Part shown: positions 1-10,600 of the stretch, piece after piece
Numbering within the stretch: the first letter of the stretch is position 1
Layout of the letters: each line of letters opens with the position of its first letter
Assembly (NCBI RefSeq): GCF_023343835.1
Contig: NC_064449.1
Coordinates: 3,695,778-3,759,777, forward strand
Length of the DNA stretch: 64,000 nucleotides
DNA from: Lagopus muta
Taxonomy: Eukaryota > Chordata > Aves > Galliformes > Phasianidae
Direction: 5' to 3'
Notes under the pieces: model-generated
The model's input: only the letters and a program-made list of their open reading frames with translations
Told to the model about the DNA's origin: nothing
The model's database searches: none
Position numbers and translations under genes: made by a program

Positions 1-2604
1 CACTAAGCTGTAGCTGTTGCAGTCACATTCAGCTTACAACCATCCTGCTTCTCATAGTTTCATTTTATTTGTTTTAAAGTTGGGTTGACACCCTCCTTCG
101 TTTTGTAGTCCAAAATATACCATGATGCCATACAAACAAAACATTAGATATCCACTGGTGTGTAAAGATACACAAGGGTTCAGGGAAACAGCCAGTGGAT
201 TTTGTTTAAATTACAGCATCAATTACTTCCAAGAACGTCAATAGGACAGAGGATTCTGAAAGGCTTTTCTGTTTACCTAAAGAATACTCTTTTGCTGTAA
301 ACATTAACAAAGCATGACAATAACAGGAATTTTCAACAGGAACTCGACAGATTCAAAAAGGATGCTCAATACTGCTTGGCCTACTCTCACAGGGGCTGGC
401 TTGCCAAATGAAACCAATGAAAATGAGAATGAAAATCTGGAAAAAAGCAAGCCAATATTAAGCTATTTTCCTTATTAGTGGCCAGGTACTCTGCTCTGAT
501 ACATGTCACAGAACAAAAGTGTTCCTGGTCATGAGATAACCAGAAGGAGAACTTTATCAATTTATGTACGAGCTTTTAGATTCGAAACAATTTTCAGTGC
601 ATGGCATCCCTTTGTATGGTTTGTATAACATATCAAAATCCAGGCATACTCAAGGTTTTCTTCATTTGACAGCATATTGTTAAGTCTTTTTTCAAAGACA
701 CACAGCAGCTCTTTAACAAACATTCTACACGTTGTTTAAGATTAATGAATTATTAACTTTGCAGAGTTAAGCATTCAAAAATGAAGAACAAATCAAGCTT
801 GAAATGACAATCTCAATTCTGCCTTCGTGTTTGTAATCTGTAGATTCTAGCTTCTAACTGAAATAAACAATGCATATAATGTCACAGGGCTTTAAACAGC
901 AAATACATAATGAGAAAGACAGTTCTTAGAAATGCTATCACAGAATACATGTGTGCAAGGAGATAAGAGTTGAGCTTGGCTGCACAATCTTAGTTTCTGT
1001 ACTTCTTGACTTTCCAGCTCTTAGTGTATCCTCTGATTCACACTTGCACAGTTTATATTTAGTCCTCTTAAATTGATACGAAAACTATTAAGTATCAGCT
1101 GGTAAAGGACAGTTCAAGCTCCTCAGTGTTATTCATCAATTGCATATATTCAGTAACCTTGATATCAACTAGCAAAAGAATCAAGAGCTTCTGGTTACGT
1201 TGAGACCTAGGTATTACTTTCACACCTGCAAACAAACATATGCTTAGGGACAGCATTTTCAGTTATCTTCAGTTTATCCACTCAGACCCCTTGCTATCCA
1301 TCCCCAAAGTGTGAGATCTTTTTTGCAAGCACAATTTTCCAATTTATATGAATCTTTCCAATTTATATGATACCCCTGAATCATCTTAGTAAGTTCAAAC
1401 CAATCTAAGGTTTTTATAAAGTAAAGAGCAAAATCACCATGAAGGCTCTATGGCCTAATTTACAAAGGTGCTGAGCTCCTGCAGTCTTTACTGAGGGCAA
1501 CAGAAACCTTTAGATGGCTCTATACTTCCAAAAATCTGTTTAAAGGATTATTAAAACTACAAAAAGCTTTCAAAAATCTCACAGTTTGGAGGAGACATAG
1601 CAAAGGCGTGTCAAGAGGTGGAAATAAGTGCAGATGAGGAGGCAGCAATCATGTGGGATTGATGAGGTTTGTAAAACATTAAAAACTTCAGAAGGAAAAA
1701 AAATCTAACTTTTCTGTCTTCAAAGAAAATGAAGTGATCATGCTCAATCTTTCTTAAAATAAATAGATAACCAAGCCTTTCTTCAGAGAACAACCATGCA
1801 GACTGCTAGCCCAACAAATGTCTTAGAAGTTTGCCTAACCAATTTGTGAAGACAGTGGGTGATAATGGAAGCTGGTTCTCAACTTTGGTTTTAATTAACA
1901 CTTCCAGGCACCTTTTAAATCTCTACAGAAATGAATTACAAAATATCTTTCTTGATTTGTTCATTCAAACCTCAATGAATGATTAATTTACTGTAAATAT
2001 ATGTATATGCATATACTACTTTGTGACATCATATTACAAAGATACTGAAAGAATACTGTGCCCATATTATCTATGTTCTCACTGGGAGGAAAAAAAAAAA
2101 AGCTTCCAATTTTGCTCAGTGCAATGTTCTGAATGCTATGTGATAAAAAGAGCACCCTGGCAAGTGACAATAATTTATGATTTTTATTTGAAATTATTCT
2201 AAAAACAACAAACCAAGTCAACATTGGAGCCTTCTGTTGGTAACTGCAACAGAGTGGGAAAGAGGAGGGTGGGAAAAAGAGGGCGTTCTCTGTGACATTG
2301 GCTTAAGTTCTGTGAGTGGGTAAGAGATCTGGGGAGGGTCAGCAGCAGGGAAGAACAGTGGAGCAGTAGGGAAGAACACGGTGCAGAAGCAAAGGGAAGC
2401 AGGAGGACCAGAGCAGCAAAGGGACTGGAGGACAGGAGGAATGTTAAGCAGCTATGGTGGTGGAACGCCTACTTCCAAGTACTGATCCAATTCACACACA
2501 GGTGGTATTTTTTTGGATACTTTGTAATTCTCTGCACATTTACAAATCTAACACCTTAAAATAAAGATAACCCATATGGCAGTGTAAGCCCCGCCAGCTC
2601 CTAC
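1..2604 (-). other. PATZ1: PATZ1 intron 2, partial, no exon recognised
   Basis: AT-rich sequence downstream of coding exon 2. I looked on the minus strand for the remaining PATZ1 finger exons (the CQVCGKYL, CSICNRGF and CPECGSFF fingers) and did not see them, so they should lie left of position 1. It includes a purine-rich stretch near 2260-2450 with repeated short AGGGAAGAAC units. Confidence 0.7.
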
Positions 2605-2668
2605 CTGACACTTGTGAGGTCTCTCTGAGGTATGCACCTGTTTGATGTGTCCATTCAAGTGGTCTGGC
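2605..2668 (-). CDS. PATZ1: PATZ1 coding exon 2
   Basis: A 64-nt exon between acceptor TTTGAAG|G and donor TGTCAG|GTAGGA. It encodes the end of the fourth zinc finger and the linker TSERPHKCQ that opens the fifth. The incoming phase matches exon 1 exactly, and the exon ends in phase 0. It is too short to stand out as an ORF and was found from its protein similarity. Confidence 0.92.
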
Positions 2669-2731
2669 CTTCAAAGAAAATACACATATGCACACTTGTA
2701 ACAAATACTAAAAGTAAATGTCCAATTTTAA

Positions 2732-2764
<33 letters not shown>

Positions 2765-5700
2765 CAATCCCTGTGGTGGATCTATTACAGATGTTGTGAC
2801 ATTTAACTTTCCAAGACCCAGATCACCAACAAGTGGGACTCTACTTTAAGTACTCTCTCCAACTTGCTAAAAGAGCAGCATTTTTCTTGCGAAGAAGCTC
2901 TGACTGAACAAACAAAGCAAACAGGAAATACAAGCTACAATTTTCAAACCTGCAGGTCCCCTTCCAAACTGTTCAGACCTTGACCATCAGGGTGGTTGGG
3001 TTTACTGTTGCCAAATATTTGAAAATCAGCCCCTTCTGATTTATGTCCCAAACATAAATGTAAGAAGCCAACTTTAAGCACCTTTGTGCAAAAAGACTGA
3101 CTCTACACTCTGTTGCTGTCACTTTCTCCATCAGCAAGACAAAAAAAAAAAACAAAACAACCAAAACTGTCCTAACTCACAACGTTGTGGAGAGACTGTT
3201 AATCCAAATAAAGTGCTCTGAAGGTCCCAACTAGAAGGTGCAATGGAAGAGCAAATTATTACTGGAAAAAGTTAGACCACTCTTTGCAATTGGTAAAGCC
3301 TACTTTGAGAAGACTGAATAGCTGCAGATTTTCCTGATGGGAGTTTCTCTTAGTGGGAAGAAAGCTTTTCATTGTATGAGCCCAAAACTGCTTGGAAACA
3401 AGTTCTCCACCCTCTCCTCCCCCAGCTCTCCAGCTGCGCCAATGGGAGCGCGCAGGGTGGAATTCACGCACTGCGGACAGCAGAGCCCGAGCTGTGCTGC
3501 TGGAGCCGGCGCTGCGGTGGGCTGGGGCCGTGCAACCAGACAGACAGACGGACCGGGGTCCTCCCAGGTGCTGCCAGCCTGGCGGCCGCGCTGCTGCACT
3601 ACTCGCTGGAGGAAAGGGCACTAAAGTCGGGCATCACGCTTCCAGCTTTCCTCTGACAGCTCCTGTAACTGAATACTGCATCTTAAGAAAGGTTCTCTAC
3701 TTTCCATGCTTCGATTTTAAAAAGACAGATAGATCTTTTTGTGGTTTATTTTCTTAACGGTGTACCTGCTTGCTCACGTTTTAAGTCACTGGAAACAAGG
3801 AGAACTCAACACGTATTTTTCACCTCCCCTTGTTGACAAAAATCTCTCATACAGCAACAGTAAATTTTTAATCTTGAACAAAAATGATAAAAATTGGCAG
3901 TGATCACACATAGCGCTGTGGTAAAAAGCATAATTTGCTTTTAGCTCACATTTTCAGTTTATGACTTCTCATCACTAAATTTGCAGTCCTGAACAAGGAG
4001 CGTCCCCCTAATTATTGCTGATTTTAAAAAACGGGAAAAAGAAGAAATCTGTGTTGCCTTAATTTCTGCCAGGAACAAAAAGCTCTACTCTACCAACAGG
4101 AGAGCTAGCAGGCACACACTTCCCACGTGTACAGCTGGGAAAACTCTACCCCTGTCAGCTTTTGATTCATTGTCCTGTGTCAGATCCCTCTCTCCTGCTG
4201 AGTCAACAACTGCAGACAGAAGCAGAGTGCAGCTACAAGGGGAACACGGCATGGATGCACCCCCCACCCCCCAAGCTCCTAGCCTCAAACTTATATTAAC
4301 TCCCACAAACAGTGACAACAAAAAAAGCAGCAACATTAAATGCACAGATCTTACGTATGTTGCAGGGCAGAAACAGGATCCCCTTCAGAAGGATGTAAAC
4401 CCAAAGGACACAAAGATCATGTATTAAAAGATACTTGATGCTGCAGCCTTTGAAATCTCACCTCTTCCTTCACATTTGGGTGATAAAAAACATTACGAAC
4501 TAAGAGAAATGAAGGGAAGTTAAGAAAAAAGAAAATTTAAAATGGATACGAGAAAAATCATAAACTTGAGATGTACTAATATTTTGCACTTCAACAGCAC
4601 CTTCCAACTACCTACAAATCAGGAGTCTCCAGACACTACAGTGAGACAGGCAGCTACTAGGGAGACCCACTTGTCAGAACTGTCATCTGAGGGAGGGACT
4701 GCCTGATGTGTACGTGGGTCTGGGACAGAGCTGGGGATGTTTACCCAGGAGCCAACTGACTCCCGGATCTGTGTCTTAATTACTCTTAGATCCTTTTGAG
4801 AGACTCAGTACAGCCTCCCAGCGGAAATGATGAAAGTCTCATTTCTCGAGACATTTTAAATTGGAACAGCCAAACTACCCTATGTACAAATTGTTCTGGT
4901 TTCCCAAGGGATGGGAAAGACAACTTCCTAGGTCTCTGTGTCTACAATCCTTGGAAGTTCTCTCTTACCTGGAAAAGCCTTTCCCGCAGCTCTGGCAGAT
5001 GTAGGGCTTTCCCACTGAGCCATCGTGGGATCGAACATGATAGGACATCCTGTCTTTCCGCTTGAACCGTAACCCACACACTGGACAAGAGTAAGGCTTC
5101 TCACCAGAGTGCGACAGCTTGTGCCGATTCAGGTGGTACACGTCCCGAAAGATCTTGCCACAGATGTCACATGCCACCTGTTTCCTTGTCCTGCTTCTTT
5201 TTCTGGGCGCATCGGGGTCGTCCTGGCCAGGGATGCCATTTTCACCCAGTCTGGGGGGTGGGATGTCTATGTAACCCAGCTGCAAGCTCGTCACCCCATG
5301 CTGAGCCTCGTGCTGACGAAGCCGATTGGCATCAGTGAAAACCTTTCCGCAGAGGCCACATGGCAGGATGCCAGCCTCCCGCAGTCCACCCGGGGCCCCG
5401 AACATCATGGAGTCCAAGAGGTTGGCTTTACGGGGACGGCCTCTGCCCCGCTTGGTACCTAAGGTGGGGGCACTAGCAGCAACATTCTGGAAGGGTGAGG
5501 CCAGCAGCGGTGGGGAGAGGGGTCCTGCCACCATGGGCAGGCGGTCCACACCCTGCAGCACAGGCAGGGAGGACTGTGCCGCGGTGAGCGCAGCCCGCGT
5601 GGCCTCGTCTTCGGGCATGCCTGCAATGCCATTGCCATTGGGCGCCAACGTGGCACCGTTGGTCATGTCGAGAGGGAAGCCGAGGTCAGCGGCCCCCGGG

Positions 5701-6248
5701 CGGAACAGCATGATGTCAGGGCGCGTGGGGGGCACGAGGATCTGCACGTTGGACTGCTTGATGACCTCCTGGCAGATGTCGATGACAGAGCGCATCAGCA
5801 GGAACTTGGCGGCCGTCATGAGCTCCGGGAAGCTCTCCAGCCGCACCACGATGCGCGAGGTATAGGCGAAGTCCAGGATGTCCCCGAAAACCTTGGAGCT
5901 GATGGTGTGCATCTCCAGCTCCCGCCCCCCCCCGGGGGACCCGCCGCCTGCCGCCGAAGCTCCGCCGGCCGCCGCCGCCTCCGCCGAGCCCCCTTCTCCA
6001 CCGCCGGCCGCTCCGTCGCCCGGCTGAGCGCTGAACACCGACTCGAAGTACTCGCTGCAGGCTGCCAGCACCGCCCGGTGCGCCGGGAAGCTCTCGTCGC
6101 CCACACGCAGGAGCACGTCGCAGAAGCGGCCGCCGTTCTTGCGCTGCTGGTTGAGGCTGTGCAGCATGTCGGCGCTGTGCCGGCTCACCTGGTACGTGTA
6201 GCAGCCCGACGAGGGGCCGCAGGCGGCGGCCTCGCTCACCCGCTCCAT
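2605..6248 (-). CDS. PATZ1: PATZ1, BTB/POZ, AT-hook and C2H2 zinc-finger transcription factor (5' part)
   Basis: Nuclear DNA-binding regulator of the POK family. Two coding exons are present: 6248-4969 and 2668-2605. They join in frame (AG + G gives Arg) to 448 codons; the rest of a roughly 690-residue protein lies left of the window. Visible in order are a BTB/POZ dimerisation domain (about residues 28-165) with a Gly/Ala/Ser-rich insertion near 78-108, an AT-hook (KRGRGRPRK, near 266-274), and C2H2 fingers beginning CGLCGKVF (about 290), CDICGKIF (about 356), CPVCGLRF (about 386) and CQSCGKGF (about 414). The fourth finger is split by the intron. Exon 2 completes it with HLNGHIKQVH and opens the fifth at HKCQ. 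The start MERVSEAAACGP matches the known family N terminus. No ATG lies in frame upstream before the frame closes beyond 6665. The gene sits head-to-head with no close neighbour; DRG1 starts about 8.7 kb away. Confidence 0.95.
2733..2762. repeat. (A)30 homopolymer
   Basis: An uninterrupted run of 30 A in PATZ1 intron 1, about 65 bp upstream of the exon 2 acceptor in transcript sense, where it reads as poly(T). No retroposon body is recognisable beside it. Confidence 0.95.
3430..3620. promoter_or_regulatory. CpG-rich patch inside PATZ1 intron 1
   Basis: A GC- and CpG-rich stretch of about 190 bp in otherwise AT-rich intron. It contains a CCAAT box (GCGCCAATGGGA near 3437), GGCGGCCGCG and several CG dinucleotides. 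It could be an alternative promoter or an intronic enhancer. Open frames cross it on both strands, as expected for GC-rich DNA, and none resembles a known protein. Confidence 0.45.
4969..6248 (-). CDS. PATZ1: PATZ1 coding exon 1 (BTB, AT-hook, fingers 1-3 and start of 4)
   Basis: The exon runs from the ATG at 6248 to the donor AG|GTAAGAG, whose intron begins at 4968. It is 1280 nt, or 426 codons plus two bases. One exon carrying BTB, AT-hook and the first fingers is the usual PATZ1 arrangement. The context before the ATG is GCCCC, so -3 is C with G at +4, which is a moderate Kozak match. The codons are very GC-rich because the exon lies in the CpG island. Confidence 0.95.
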
Positions 6249-7650
6249 GGGGCTGCGCCGCCCCGCTGGCGCCCGCAGGGGGCGCGCGCTCTCACGCCCG
6301 GCGGCGCGCGCCGCCTCCTGCTCCCCGCCCCTGTCCGGGCCGACGGCGGCGGCGCGCGCTGCGCTCCCTGCACAGCGCGAAGGGATGGCGGGGGGGGGCG
6401 AGACAAAAGGCTCGGGCGGCGGAGGGGCGCGCGCCGCGCGGGGCCGCCGCGGCCGCCGGCGCGGAAGCTCCGCCCGGGTCCGGCCGCCACGAGGCGCTGC
6501 GGCCGCGGAGGCCGCCGCGGGAAGGGGCGTGCGCGGCGCGGCGGCGGCGAGCGGGGAGGGAGGGGGCTCGGGCGGCCGCGGCTCCGGGCTGCCGGCTCCG
6601 TCCGTCCCTGTGTGTTTGGAGCGGAGGAAAGATGGCAGCGGCTGCACTTCCTCTTGCACTTTCACCCCTGGGGGGAGGAGAAGGAGGGGGCGATACCACC
6701 CCCCCTACAAAAATCCAGCGGGGGCCCCCCGGCCTCTGCTCCCCGACCGAGCGCCGCCGCCGCCGGCCCCGCGCCGGGCCCCGCCCGCTTCGCCGCACCC
6801 TCACCACCGGCGCCGCAAACTTTCCTCTCTCCTTCGGTCGAGAAGCCCCCCACCCTATTCGCGGAGACCCCCCCCTCCGGCCGCTCGGGCTCCCCCTGCC
6901 CCCCCGCTTCCTGCCCCCCTCCCTCCCCGCATCCGCCAATGCACGAGCAGCCAGCGCCAGCAGGCCGGCCCCCACCCCGCCCGCCCGCGGGGCCGGGGGC
7001 TGCAGCCTCCCCCTTCCCCGGCGCCTCTCCTCCAATGCCGAGCCGGCAGCCGGGCCCCCACCGCGACGCGGGGGGGCCGCGTTCGCCCCCTCCCCCAAAT
7101 ATCCGGGCCGCGCTCGCCCCCCGGGCCCCCTCCCACCGGGGAGAGGAGGGGCCGGGGGTGGGGGCGGTGGGGGTGCTACGGGCGGCCTCCCCCTCCCCGG
7201 ACCGATGAGAACCCGCCCGTAGCCGCAGAGCCGCGCGGCGGCCCCCCCCTCCCCCGCTCGCCCCACAGCCGCTCCGTGAGGGGCCGGGGGCTGCGGGGCG
7301 GCCCGACCTCCCGCCGCGCCCTCGTTGCCCTCGCGCTCCCTGTACCGGGACCCGCTCCCGGCACGACCTGGGGCAGGGAAGGGGCCGGAGGCGATCCCCG
7401 CGCTGCAGAAATGCCCCTCTCGGAGGGACCCGCGCTGGGGGCCGAGCCCCGCTCTGCCGGGGACCGCGGGGCGCGATCCCGGAGGCACCGCTGCGAGCGG
7501 GCTGTCCGGTGCTGAACCTCCCCGGGAGCGGCGCGAAGGGCTGCCGTGCCAGCATCAGCACCGTGTTCGCGTCCTGCCGAAATGCTCTTTCTATCTCCGA
7601 AGAATTTTTGCTTGCTTTTGAGGAAATACTCCCCCACCCCATCTCTGCAC
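5200..7650. promoter_or_regulatory. PATZ1: CpG island and promoter region of PATZ1
   Basis: Extremely GC- and CpG-rich sequence covering PATZ1 exon 1 and about 1.4 kb upstream. It has many GC boxes and at least two CCAAT boxes on the plus strand (near 6935 and 7031), and no TATA box at a sensible position. The transcription start is not determined from sequence, but lies upstream of 6248. Long open frames on both strands here come from low stop-codon density. Confidence 0.85.
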
Positions 7651-7699
7651 ACACACTTAGAGAGTTCTTTGCTTTGTTACAGACGGCGCATTTCTAAAG

Positions 7700-10600
7700 C
7701 TTTCACGGGCACCTTTTAGCCTTTATAACATCGAGGCTAATTAAGAATCCTCGGATGACCTATTCACGATCCTGTACTGTCGCTTAAACTACTCACTGGA
7801 AAACACTGAACTTAGCACACACAGGAGCATCTCGAGCTGTAGTGCGTTCCAAGGGCTCCGACCTCTCACTTCAATCAAATGGTGGTGGGACTGAAAAAGT
7901 CTCCTGGTACTGATGTGCAAATGAGCACAATGAGCTTCCAAAGGGCAGCTTTTTTTCACATTAACACTTAAGGCCACGCAATGCCCTCAGTTTCTGCGCT
8001 GGATTTCTCTTGCTTTTGATGGAAGCCAGCTACACTGCAGGCACCTCCAGTGGCTCTTTATTGCTGCACTATGGATGCACACTCTGAGATACAAACGTGT
8101 TTTTGGAAATTGGAGGTTGTCTCAGTGCTAGCGATGCAGGGGAGCAGAGCTCACATACACTGCCTTACACAGATAATGCAGTGCCCTCATCCTGCAAGCC
8201 TGCCCGTGTGTCAGGGGAACAGAGTTGTACTTGCCATAGTGAAGAAAATGATTACATTTCAGCTTGCTGGCCAGGCTGCATGTACACACGGTCAGAGCAG
8301 CTAAAGGAGCTGGAATTTGCTGATCTCTCCTAGTGGCTCTCCGATCAGTTGTGTGCCTTCCCCTGATGGCTCATACCAGCTTATTAATTTGCTTTCTTTT
8401 AGTCCCCAGCCCCCTGCCACGGTTCCTGCTTCCTATTTCAGCTCCCCCCTTGCCTGCTCTTTGTCTCCGCGCTAGGCAGGGGGAGGGGGGCCCTGCCGCC
8501 CTCACTGCACTCACAACTTTCTCCAGTTGCCAGAGAATGTTCTGGTTTCAGCTTCCAGCCCTCCCGTTTAAAAAGCCCCATCCAACACACTCTGCCTGCT
8601 TCCTCAGGTTAATGCTGTTTAATGCTGTTTACCCCAAAGCACGCGATTTTCCCCAAGGGACCCGCCCACACTCCCGTCGGAGTGCTGGAGCAGCGTGCCA
8701 GGAGCTCACACTGCGTCCATGCAGGGTGCAGTGAGGGATGACCCCAACGCTCCCTGATTTCCTCCCCAGCAAACACAGGACAGCAGCACAGCCACCAACC
8801 CCAGCACTTCATTGCTCTCGGACAGTAAGGGCTGCATCTTTAGGTTCTTTCACCTTTACCATGCTGCTCTCCCCCGCCCTTATGGCTTCACCCACTTGTC
8901 TGAACTTTTCCCAAGCTACTCCTGCCCCAGGACATGAGCCTATCAAAGCAATCATTCAGTTGGTACTTGCTACAGTGTAGCCAGGTTTCTTCTATTTACA
9001 AGTAACCGTACAATTTCTGCTTTACTAAGACAAAATGTGTACAAAAAGACTGGGAGGATGAAGTTCCCTAAGTGCGATGTGATGACTAAACGCCATTTCC
9101 CCACACTTAGCTATGCAAGCAGACAGGTGTGAGTGCCCATGGCCTCATCTGTCACCAAAACTAACCAGTTAATATCTTGAAGAGCAAGTTCTGGACAGTG
9201 AAAAGGAGTTTTACATGTGAAGAAAAAAATTACATTTTCACTATAAAGAATTCCTTCCCCTTTCCAGATGATTCCTAACCTACTTTCTCTCACATCTGCT
9301 GCACCTGGACCGTTGAACTTCTTCTGAATTCCTCTCCATAAAGAAAGGCATCTCCCTCGGCTACTTTATTCAGCTTCTCGCTGCTTCCTGTCTCACTTTA
9401 GCTCGTGGGGATTCCTGAGTTGTCCCTAAATGTCTTGCAGCTGTTTGGTCCCTGCTGAAGTGCTCTGACTGGTATCTCAGCAGCACTAGAAATCCTTTCT
9501 CTCTGAACACGTGTGTACCACTTGGGTACACCATGCACTGCTCACTTTGCTGCAGATCAGTTGCTGCTGCCCTTACTTGGAAGCACTGACCTAAAAGTAC
9601 GAAGGCTGCTCTGAAAGTAACGCCTCCTATTTCATTTTGTTGGCCCACAATGCTAGGTGTGGGTGTTGGTGGTACAGCAGTAGAGACAGAACCTTCCCAC
9701 CAATATTCCATTGCATCCTGTTGCTGTGTGACAGATGGCAGCAGAGGGGCAGTCTGACAGAATGCCATCTGACATGGAGGTGCGCATGAAGCAAAGGTGT
9801 GTAACTGAATTCCTCCATGCAGAAACAAATGCACCCACTGACACCCACCAATGCTTGCTGAGACTTTCTGGAGACCAGAAGGCAGCTGTGAGCACAGTGA
9901 GGGGTGGGTGGTGCATTTCGGCACTGCTGACAGTGGCACTGGGTGTAGATTTTTACAAGCGTGGCATGCAGGCTCATGTGAAAACACGCAGCTAATAGCA
10001 GTGACTGTGTTAACAAATAACATTTTTGTAGCTGAAAACTTGCTCTATAAAACAGTGTGATTGTGCATTCTGTATCTGTTGTTGTTTCCATGGAAATAAA
10101 TAGGAGGCATTACTTTCAGAGCAACCTATGTAATTTGATCTACAAATATGGTGAAGCAAAGAAAGATTTGGGGACTGCTGCTATCTTTCAGACTAGTCTA
10201 AGGATATTCTTTAAGAAAGCTAATCACTATTCGACACTGCTTGTGATACTAAGATAGAAAATAGTATGTAACAGCACTTGTGCCAGCTAATTCAGCCATA
10301 CCAATCATTTCCTTTTTGTGTATGCCACAGAAATATATCATGTTGGGCATTTCATGGCACACCTGCAAATTTCAGCCAGTAGCTGTCATTTTTTCCTGAG
10401 CTTTTACTTGAATTTTAATTAACTGAGACCGACATAACAAGCAATTAATTCATTCAGTACTTGCTGATTATTCTTCTATTTAGTTTTTAAAATTCACTCC
10501 TTTTTTTTTTTAACTTGGAATCGTCCCATGAGAACGCTCACTCCAGCAGCACGGACAGCCTTGGAGGCAGCACAGTTTCCTCTGCAATCCAGATATGGGC

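Noticed and set aside
2581-2604. Read-through past PATZ1 exon 2 as an alternative short isoform
   Set aside because: The frame after GTAGGA gives a short unrelated tail with no likeness to the known alternative human C terminus.
5907-7654. Several very long ORFs on both strands over the PATZ1 CpG island
   Set aside because: Pro/Arg/Gly/Ala-rich translations of GC-rich DNA with few stop codons. Only the MERVSEA frame has recognisable domains.
9370-10091. 217- and 154-residue minus-strand ORFs
   Set aside because: They are largely antisense to the mariner element, whose coding sense is the plus strand.
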